Origin: Brasenia schreberi
Lineage: Eukaryota > Streptophyta > Magnoliopsida > Nymphaeales > Cabombaceae
Reading direction: 5' to 3'
DNA: 64,000 bases
Assembly (NCBI GenBank): GCA_036023115.1
Contig: JAYKKT010000073.1
Location: forward strand, 19,627,501 to 19,691,500
Under the pieces are notes generated by a model. The model was not told the DNA's origin. It did not search any database and saw only the letters and a list, made by a program, of their open reading frames with translations. Within the stretch, counting starts at the first letter, position 1. Each line of letters opens with the position of its first letter. Below are positions 57,901-64,000 of this stretch, piece after piece. Position numbers and translations under genes: made by a program.

Positions 57901-60784
57901 CTATATAGTCTCGTATCTTATGATACAACATGATAAATCGCTTATTACGCATACATTATTCTCGTACGATATACGATAAAATCATATCGTACGATATGAT
58001 ACAATTTTTACAAAATTGCATGAGAGGGCTCAGTGGAAACAAAGATTCCATGTAGCCAACCCCATCTAGTATGGGAAAAGGCTTAGTTCTTGTTGTTGTA
58101 TAGAAGTGGTTGTACCCACTGTATGCGCACACAAAGATAATGCGTCAATGAAGCCTAATTTACTGCCTGTTTGTGATTGTGTGACTATTATTAATAGAGT
58201 GATAAAGTTGTTGATAGCTTCCGTTGTTGGTGTTTCCGTGCTTAGATGTTTATGTAGGCAACCTGGTTTCCATAGATATGAGTTGTGGTTTATATACGCA
58301 GTCTCACTTTTCATGCACACCAGTAAGCACAATAACTAAGTTATTGAAATTCTTACTAGATGTCAACTTCTTTGTTACCATTTTAGAAAGAAGCTTGTGG
58401 ATGTGACATGCTTTTGATTTTCGTATACCTTGAGTTTGTGGAGAAGGGAAATATATGCATTCCTAACGTTGGTGCATGTTAAGGCATAACTTGCGAAGTT
58501 GTGATTACCTCTAGTTAAAAGGACATTGCCTTTGAAGCAATTTCATTCACGGCCTGTTTGAATGCACTTCTGTTTATTCTGTATAAACAACAAATAGGGA
58601 TCAGGCTTTATGTATAAAAGTGTGAAAACAGAATTAGAGATCAAGTCTGTGAGTGATGAATTTATGGTGTTCCAACCTACACGTTTTTAGCTAAATAGGT
58701 GACTTGTTGAAAAATATTCCTTACATTTGCCTGTTACATCTCACATATATTGGTCTACATTGTGAAGATTTTGTGCTTTTGTCAACACAGCCAGCTGATG
58801 TTTTTCTTGTGGGTGCAGTTATCCATCCCTCAGACTAACTCAGCTCCACGAAGCAACCCAATATCAAGGCAACCAATCTCATCCCCATCCTTGAACACAT
58901 CAAGTGGTGGTCTACGCAGGCCTTCATCATCAGCAAGCACAAGTTCAACAGCATCGAGGTCATCAACGCCAACTGGCAGGTCTATTTTACCAGCAGCTAC
59001 TAAGCCTACCAGGGCTTCCACTCCTACATCAAGGCCAACCTTGAATTCTACAAAACCAATGGCCGCTTCTGCAAAACCTTACACATCTGCTAGATCATCA
59101 ACGCCTACTGCCAGGCCTATGCTTCCCTCTAAGACTTCCTCAAGGCCGTCCACCCCAACAAGATCATCCATTCCATCAACTGTCTTGAACAATCCAGGTA
59201 TACCTGCTCGATCAAGCTCGGTTACAAAGTCGAGATCTTCAACATCGAAAATTTCCGTGCCTGCAACATCCACAAATCCTGCACCTGAAACATTGAAGAA
59301 TCCTGTGCCTTCACGTGGTACTTCTCCTACAGTAAGATCGAGACCCTGGGAGCCTTCAAAAATGCCCGGTTTTTCACTAGATGCTCCTCCAAATTTAAGG
59401 ACATCAGTGCCTGAAAGGCCAGTTTCAGCTTCTAGAGGAAGACCTGCAGCACCGAGTTCTGTCAGATCTGGAGTGTCTGAATCTAATTCAAACGGTAGGC
59501 CAAGAAGACAGTCATGTTCTCCTATGGGCTTAAGAGGGAAGGCTCCTATCACTGGAAATCATAGTACCTTAGAGCCTTCATCAAGTAAATTACACTCCAA
59601 TGGTAGTGAGTCTGGTGACACTGATAGTCCAGTTGTGATGGGAAACAAGATGGTTGAGAGGGTGATAAACATGCGGAGGTTGGCACCTCCAAGGCAAGAT
59701 GATCTACTATCTTCCCACAATAATCCCTTGAGAAAGCCTTCTCCAGACAGCAGAGGCTTTGGCAGGACACTTTCAAAAAAGTCATTGGACATGGCCTTAA
59801 GGCACATGGTAAGTTCCTCCGCTTTTTCTTAATTCTCTCTCTCTCTCTCTAGGTGCAGATGTTTTTATAACCATGTTGGTTAATGGTGCAATTTTTCAGT
59901 CTATTAGTTGTAGAGTAGGATAATTTGTTGAGCGTGCCCAGTTTTCTAGTTGGAATAAACCCACGATTTGTTTTCTAGTCTTGTAATTTGTGATTTGTCC
60001 CATTTAAGTTGCACGAAGCTTTGGTTTCTTTTATTGTGCGGTTGCAAGCTTTTCTTATTTTTGTATTCTTATGCAATTGGTCAATCGTTTCCACATCTTC
60101 TTATATGTACGAGTTGTGCAATTTTGCTTGATAAGCAATAAGGGGAGGTACATACTTTGTTCTGGTCTGCTCTTGTGCCGGTTCGTGGTATGGTTGTCAT
60201 GCCATTGGTGCTGCAGATGGCACATGAGTGGTCAAAGATGAGAGATTCTCTTACTATTGACTCTATAATGCTTTTGGCATTTCATTACATGGGTAATGTG
60301 GAAGAACAAGAACTGCGTACTTGGCTAGTCCGTGAATCTGTTGCAACTTCTCACAGGTTTCACTAAAGCAGTTAAGCTGCGCAGGCTGTGAACTTGTTTA
60401 CTTATTCTCATTTTCTTTCAACCTTGTTCCTTGATTTGAATAATTCTTGTTTCACAGGACATACGCCGAAGCATCCCCAAGAGCTTGAAGCCTATTATGA
60501 CCAGCGTGCCTGCTTCCTCACTGCAGAGCATCAAATCCCTACCTACGAGAAGCCGGCCGGTCAGTATTTCAGACTCACCCCTTGCCACGAGCAGCAATGC
60601 CAGTTCGGAACAGAGTGTAAGCAACACCAACTTTTGCTTGGATTTGAGTGAGAAGGACGACATGGGCAGTGAGAGAGGGGATTGGTCATCCCCAGCAGGT
60701 CATCCCAGAAGTACATATAGAAGCAGCAGCAATGGCAGTGATACTTGGCTTCACAACCCAGAAATCCGAGAAAACCATGTCTAA
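45960..60784 (+). CDS. basic serine/proline-rich protein, plant microtubule-associated BPP-like family
   Basis: Exons: 45960-46149, 46641-46749, 48655-48769, 58819-59808, 60458-60784 (TAA); 1731 nt, 576 residues, all phases consistent. The first intron uses a GC donor (TTAG|GCAAGA); the reading frame and the homologous PSLGSNPGS junction require it. Landmarks: [11 protein letters not shown] and [16 protein letters not shown] at the N-terminus, the [15 protein letters not shown] motif (about 95-110), a long Ser/Pro/Thr/Arg-rich low-complexity middle ([17 protein letters not shown] repeats), [37 protein letters not shown] (about 414-430) and [20 protein letters not shown] (about 452-471). This matches the Arabidopsis At3g09000/At2g40070-type family, some members of which are described as microtubule-associated basic proline-rich proteins; I am sure of the family, less of the function. 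Intron 3 (48770-58818) is 10 kb and full of transposons. Confidence 0.9.
47090..48330 (+). mobile_element. RTE-type LINE 5' part (endonuclease region), decayed
   Basis: Broken translation matches the RTE apurinic endonuclease domain. It starts with GTWNIWI (about 47100), then [20 protein letters not shown] and LDIICIYTH (about 47290-47370), a [10 protein letters not shown] block (about 47445) and [20 protein letters not shown] (about 47540-47600). A Lys/Glu-rich linker continues to about 48300. It lies in intron 2 of the Ser/Pro-rich gene, in the same orientation. The RT part is absent here. Confidence 0.6.
48770..50859. other. proximal part of the 10 kb intron, unassigned
   Basis: A possible old element may span about 49195-49985, where GAGCCAGCTCGTG and ACAAGCTCACAAAAAGC words at one end are echoed by TCGGCTCAGCTCAG at the other. 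A CA run lies at 49594-49606. No coding exon seen. Confidence 0.3.
50860..51150. repeat. dispersed GGTTC-rich repeat, copy E
   Basis: Both-strand GGTTCCGGTTT, GAACCGGAA and GGTTTCGGTT words flank an A/T-rich centre (50960-51005). This is the clearest copy together with that at 7228. Confidence 0.5.
51240..51770 (-). mobile_element. diverged RTE-like LINE fragment, antisense
   Basis: The word order ('aaaccaccttaagcatgctt', gaatagcctcattaggaatctgatc, cgtccaactcaagtgtgcaccatagggtattgctgatc, split here by comment) parallels the antisense RTE 3' half at 18380-18620 but is a different subfamily. It ends next to the sense RTE fragment at 51787. Confidence 0.45.
52064..52340 (-). repeat. 3' LTR of the copia element
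   Basis: 277 bp, about 95% identical to 57123-57399. TG...CA ends. Confidence 0.95.
52341..52354 (-). other. polypurine tract
   Basis: The complement reads AATTTGAGGGAGAG, directly before the 3' LTR. Confidence 0.8.
52360..56400 (-). pseudogene. copia gag-pol polyprotein, disrupted
   Basis: Pieces in element order. Gag: MSWLL-type [20 protein letters not shown], 56369-56118. A knuckle region with a frameshift near 55700. Protease: [12 protein letters not shown] at about 55460-55425, where the usual DSGA reads DLGA. Integrase zinc region: [10 protein letters not shown] at about 54985. Integrase C-terminal: [20 protein letters not shown], 54390-54330. RT: the YVDD box reads YVND at about 53295. 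RT end: [20 protein letters not shown], from 53205. RNase H starts YSDTD then a stop where the family has DxDWAGS (about 52800). Several further stops and frameshifts. Not able to encode active enzymes. Confidence 0.85.
57110..57122 (-). other. primer binding site (initiator Met tRNA)
   Basis: The complement reads TGGTATTAGAGCC, one change from the usual copia site TGGTATCAGAGCC, directly adjacent to the 5' LTR. Confidence 0.85.
57123..57399 (-). repeat. 5' LTR of the copia element
   Basis: 277 bp. Upstream LTR in element orientation; contains its promoter by family knowledge. Confidence 0.95.
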
Positions 60785-61995
60785 TGCTATTGCTGCTCGT
60801 GTAATGTTTTGGCAGAAAGGAAGTTTGTTTTCGTTGGAGGCGGGATACCTGCATTGTTGGTGAGCATTGTTGAACTTGTTTCTGTATGAGAGTCGCTGGC
60901 TGCACCCCTCTATTAATCATCGTTGCTACTCAGAATAGTTATCATGGAATATCCACTTTCATCTCAACAAATTCAAAGTGCAAATGGGGTATCTTAGTGA
61001 CGAAATTTTAATGCGCTCAACTTGTAACTTTTCAGTGCCCTCATAACTCATTATTGAGTCGATTTGTCAACATTTGTCTATTCAAAAGAGCTGACAATCG
61101 TTATCGATTCAATCATGTGCATTTTCAGTTCTATTACCTGCAATTCTGAAACAATTTAAGGAATCGGGTAAGTACTATTTTATCGGGGGATACGAGCTGT
61201 TTCTCCTTCAATAGTTCGCCGCTTGAAAGCTGTCTTATTATTGATCATTGTCGCACTGGAGGCCATTTCTTCCTTTTCAAAACTCGATAACCTGCTTCTG
61301 GTTCATGTGTAGCTTCTGGCACCATATCGTATGTTGGATGTATATATATTATAATGGTGACTTTGTTTTGGTCCCTTGTGGTTTTCATTTAATGGTAGCT
61401 TCCTTCGATCTACTTGGTAGCACCAACTAAAGACAACGAATTCCTTAGGTTGCCACTGTATATTCCCTCGTTGATGATGCCTCTCTAGCTGCTAAATTTT
61501 ACTAGTTACCGAATGCCAAGTCTTAAAATTTCGGGATGTCCATCATTCGTCATTATATTTGTCCAATAGGGAATCAAAATTGGCACCCGGTTGTCGTTGG
61601 CTTTATGGACAAAGAATTAAAGTTTAGTTTTTTCTTCAAGATTTCAATATTCGGTTCGGTATGTCTACCAAAATTAAGAATGTAACCAAATTCAGTATAC
61701 AGTCAATTTGGGATTATACATATAATCTGATGGCGAAACCGGTGTTTGGCAGTGATTCAGTTGTCCCATCTGCCAACGTTAGGAATGTGATGGGTGATAA
61801 ATACCTCAATGTTTTAAGGGAAATGATAACATTCGATATTGTTGTTTTTCGCCAATTCCAGTTTTTTCAGTTCTAGCATCCCTTGCACCCTTCCATGATC
61901 AAATTATTGCTTGGCACCAGAACTGAATTCAACAGTTTGGACTCGGTGATTCTGCCATAATTAACAGCAAACACTGAGTAACGCATAAGCGAAAG
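60785..61995. other. 3' UTR of the Ser/Pro-rich gene and spacer
   Basis: No gene seen. 61620-61935 has scattered GGTTCGG, CCAATTCCAG and CAGAACTGAATTC words, possibly a sixth, worn GGTTC-rich copy. Confidence 0.3.
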
Positions 61996-62157
61996 CAGTG
62001 GCGGACCCACTTTAGGGCGAGGTGAAGCATGCGTCCCACCTGAAATCCAGGGAAGAACATGTAGCTTGAGCCCACCGGTCAGAACATAAAATACACGTGG
62101 GTCTCACCTGAAATACAAGTGTGCCTCAACCCAAAAAAAATTCCTGGCCCGTCACTG
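61996..62157. mobile_element. short hAT-like MITE, 162 bp
   Basis: Left terminus CAGTGGCGGACCC and right terminus (complement) CAGTGACGGGCC. Flanks AGCGAAAG (61988-61995) and AGCGGAAAG (62158-62166) are near-identical, consistent with an 8-bp duplication plus one inserted base. CAGTGGCGG-type termini are widespread on plant MITEs. Confidence 0.6.
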
Positions 62158-62878
62158 AGCGGAAAGAATAGGCGAAAAATACAATTACGTTAACACATTG
62201 TCGAAACACAACGGAGTGTCCATAGAAGTTCTGCTTCACCTCTACAAAGCATATTGTTGCGCAAAACACTTGATTCATGCGGAAACGCACAGACAACCAC
62301 ACAATCAGTTCAATAAAACATAAAGCCAGAAAAGAAGAAAAACCACGATAATTTATGTAATTCGACAAGATGTGCCTCTTCACCCTAACTCCCATGCAGC
62401 AACCTTGTATGATTTCTGCCATCAACACTCAACAACAACATGAAGAGGCACATCTTGTGTGGTTGTGTGTCACACGGTAAGCTTTTCAAGTCAAGTCACT
62501 TTCATGTTAAACACAAATTCAATAATGTGGTCGATTATACTTAAAAATGTATTACGTTGAGCTAATGCGTAGTTTTATGCCCATGCCGAGGATAGAGCCC
62601 AAGGCTTCCACTCACAAGGATCTCTGCACCTCACAAGAATTGACAAAGCACAATCAGAATGAGATAATATTGCTTCCTCATATTACATACCTTTCGCTCG
62701 CGCAATATCACTTTAAAAGAGTTGAACACTACGGTATACCGAGTAATTTGTCTTTAAACATCATGAAAAGTAACATGGGGAGACTCTCTGCTGCTAAAAT
62801 GAAATCGTGCAAATCTGTTCTCAAAAACGAAACTAAGAAAACTTTTGAACTACTGCAGTTCAGGCTTCGCATACCCCG
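62158..62878. other. spacer downstream of the CBM20 gene
   Basis: Probably includes the CBM20 gene 3' UTR at its upper end. An inverted pair around 62366-62380 and 62441-62455 (caagatgtgcctctt and its complement aagaggcacatcttg) could form a stem with a loop of about 60 bases. Confidence 0.35.
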
Positions 62879-64000
62879 TTATGTGTTATTTCTTAAGCTA
62901 AGGGCCGCTGGTTGGCTCTCCTGGACGTCTACCTCATTCATCAGTGTTGGCCTTTCACTCTGTTTTTCTGTAGATGACTGCGTCGTGCTTTACATGGGAA
63001 GGCTTGTAAAGACCAGCAGAGGAAGTCACAGCATCTGCTCCGTCAAGAAAATGAAGTCACGTTTGCAGGAAACAGAAAACTAGATGTTTGTATTTATTGA
63101 AATTGCCATCATTGTGTTCAAAAGATGACTGATTCATTCAAAACATTACAAAAACATGCTCACAAACGAAAAAGAACTACGAGTGAATAAACCACAAAAG
63201 CTAATATCCTGCCAAGGCAATGGAAAGATGAGGAATTACCTGAGGGATGTCAATATCAACAGCCTCATCATCAGCAAGGAAAATGGGCGTCAAATGCTCC
63301 CCAACGGTTGATCCCGTTTCAACTACACTTGCTGTTTCATCCTGCTTTTCTTCAGAAGTTTGCTCCGCAGCACCAATTATGGACATGGAAGAGAGGCTTG
63401 GAACTAAAACAGGATCTTCAGAATTCTCAATGAAGTGACCCATCATGGCATCGTAGTTCTCAGCCAATTCGTCCGGCTTAACCTCTTCCGCTACCGCCAC
63501 AGGACTCTGCATAAATGGTTCCTCAGGTAGCTCCTTCGTTACCTTTTGAACCTCAGCAGCCTCCCAATCTTCCTCTACTAGTATCGTCTTATCAGTTTCC
63601 CACAAATTCAAAACCCTGTCCGGTCCAGGCTGCCATTTAACTTCTCCAGAGGCATTCTTCATTATGAACTTGAACTGAACTTTGCTTCCAATTGGAATAT
63701 CCTGTTTCATCATATACCCGTAAGTTTCCGAAGAGAAAAAAACAACTCGCTGCACATAATCCAGGGTGCACTTTCTCATCACCTGTTCTATGGACCACGT
63801 ATGACCCTCAGACCAGTTCATGGGTATGGCCATCGACGGTTCCCATGAACCGAGTGCCGGATCTTCACCAACTAGAAAGAATTTCTCGCCGAATGAGCAC
63901 TCCCTTTTTAAAATAAATCTTACACGGATAGTGGGTTCACCTGTTGACTCAGAAACAGATAGAAAATCTTCGTCAGTTAATGGTTAAGGAATAAACGTCA
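62879..64000 (-). CDS. CBM20 starch-binding-domain protein, 5' partial
   Basis: Minus-strand exons: from about 63967 (acceptor GACGAAG|AT) to 63783, then 63701-63240, then 62977-62879 (TAA). The CBM20 fold is clear: VRFILKRECSFGEKFFLVGE, DPALGSWEPSMAIPMNW, HTWSIEQ|DIPIGSKVQFKF, then WQPGPDRVLNLWETDKTI with the conserved aromatic glucan-binding residues. It is followed by a Glu-rich, probably disordered tail (VEEDWEAAEVQKV and beyond). Arabidopsis At5g01260-type proteins share this plan and are expected in plastids, but the transit peptide exon is outside the window. The 81-nt intron 63702-63782 has no in-frame stop, so unspliced mRNA would stay open and insert 27 residues between two beta strands. 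The last exon is less certain than the first two; without that splice the frame ends at 63201. Confidence 0.8.

Larger units (their letters stand above)
52028..58018. mobile_element. hAT-like MITE (about 650 bp without the element inside it)
   Basis: Made of 52028-52063 plus 57405-58018. Termini: CAATGTTGTAAAAAGTGTATC at the left and, complemented from the right, CAATTTTGTAAAAATTGTATC: 19 of 21 match. Flanks CATGATAA (52020-52027) and CATGAGAG (58019-58026) agree at 6 of 8, consistent with a hAT 8-bp duplication in an already decaying LINE. The body is rich in TATCGTACGATA words and contains a 92-bp tandem duplication (57769-57860 and 57861-57952). No transposase coding seen. Confidence 0.65.
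51787..58100 (+). mobile_element. RTE LINE 3' end interrupted by nested insertions
   Basis: The left part 51787-52027 reads [21 protein letters not shown] RTE text ([10 protein letters not shown], then an [11 protein letters not shown] block). The right part 58019-58100 continues with 'cagtggaaacaaagattcca' ([12 protein letters not shown]) and the standard 3' terminus plus TTGTTGTTG. Removing 52028-58018 joins ACACATGA to GAGAGGGCTCAGTGG, exactly the RTE text MTHDRAQWK-like seen in other copies. Confidence 0.8.

Noticed and set aside
59079..59552. 157-codon minus-strand frame
   Set aside because: Antisense of the low-complexity Ser/Pro exon; composition artefact.
60157..60366. extra exon of the Ser/Pro-rich gene (69 codons)
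   Set aside because: It lies in intron 4; the frame from 59808 to 60458 joins perfectly without it and the text has no match to the family.
62547..63083. 178-codon plus-strand frame
   Set aside because: It overlaps the last CBM20 exon and intron in antisense, resembles no family and has no promoter context.

Overview
This is nuclear DNA from a flowering plant. The evidence is split genes with GT-AG introns from about 80 bases to 10 kb, a chlorophyll a/b antenna gene (CP29/LHCB4), a plant-type PDX1, and plant transposon families (RTE and L1 LINEs, Ty1/copia, hAT, FAR1-type Mutator). The exons alone do not let me place the species.

Layout. 1-10266 (+): 3' two thirds of an LMBR1-like membrane protein gene, 12 exons. 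10955-11735: RTE LINE remnant. 12491-13060: diverged tandem duplication in the PDX1 upstream region. 13451-14380 (+): intronless PDX1 (vitamin B6 synthesis). 16745-25110 (-): secretory-pathway cyclophilin, 7 exons, with a LINE in its largest intron. 25.1-33.8 kb: transposon-rich spacer with a tRNA-derived SINE flanked by a target duplication, RTE pieces and a decayed FAR1/Mutator transposase. 33826-35682 (+): AIRP2-type RING E3 ligase. 36.7-38.5 kb (-): decayed BED-zinc-finger hAT transposase. 39012-40435 (-): HMGB-type gene with a frameshift, an internal stop, two GC donors and no final exon found. 42575-44229 (+): LHCB4. 45960-60784 (+): basic Ser/Pro-rich protein gene, 5 exons, with a 10 kb third intron. 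62879-64000 (-): CBM20 starch-binding-domain protein gene, 5' end outside the window.

The giant intron holds a clean three-level nest. An RTE LINE 3' end is interrupted by a roughly 650 bp hAT-like MITE. That MITE is interrupted by a complete 5336 bp Ty1/copia element with 277 bp LTRs and the target duplication TCGCA.

The genes do not form an operon or pathway. They share ancestry: from memory, most have their closest Arabidopsis relatives close together at the top of chromosome 5 (about At5g01260 to At5g01530), with a duplicate set near At3g08930 to At3g09000. The block therefore looks like old conserved microsynteny expanded by transposons. I did not find a clearly new biological system. 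The most unusual items are the decaying HMGB gene, the nested insertion, the GC-AG introns and a dispersed GGTTC-rich repeat family of unknown class.
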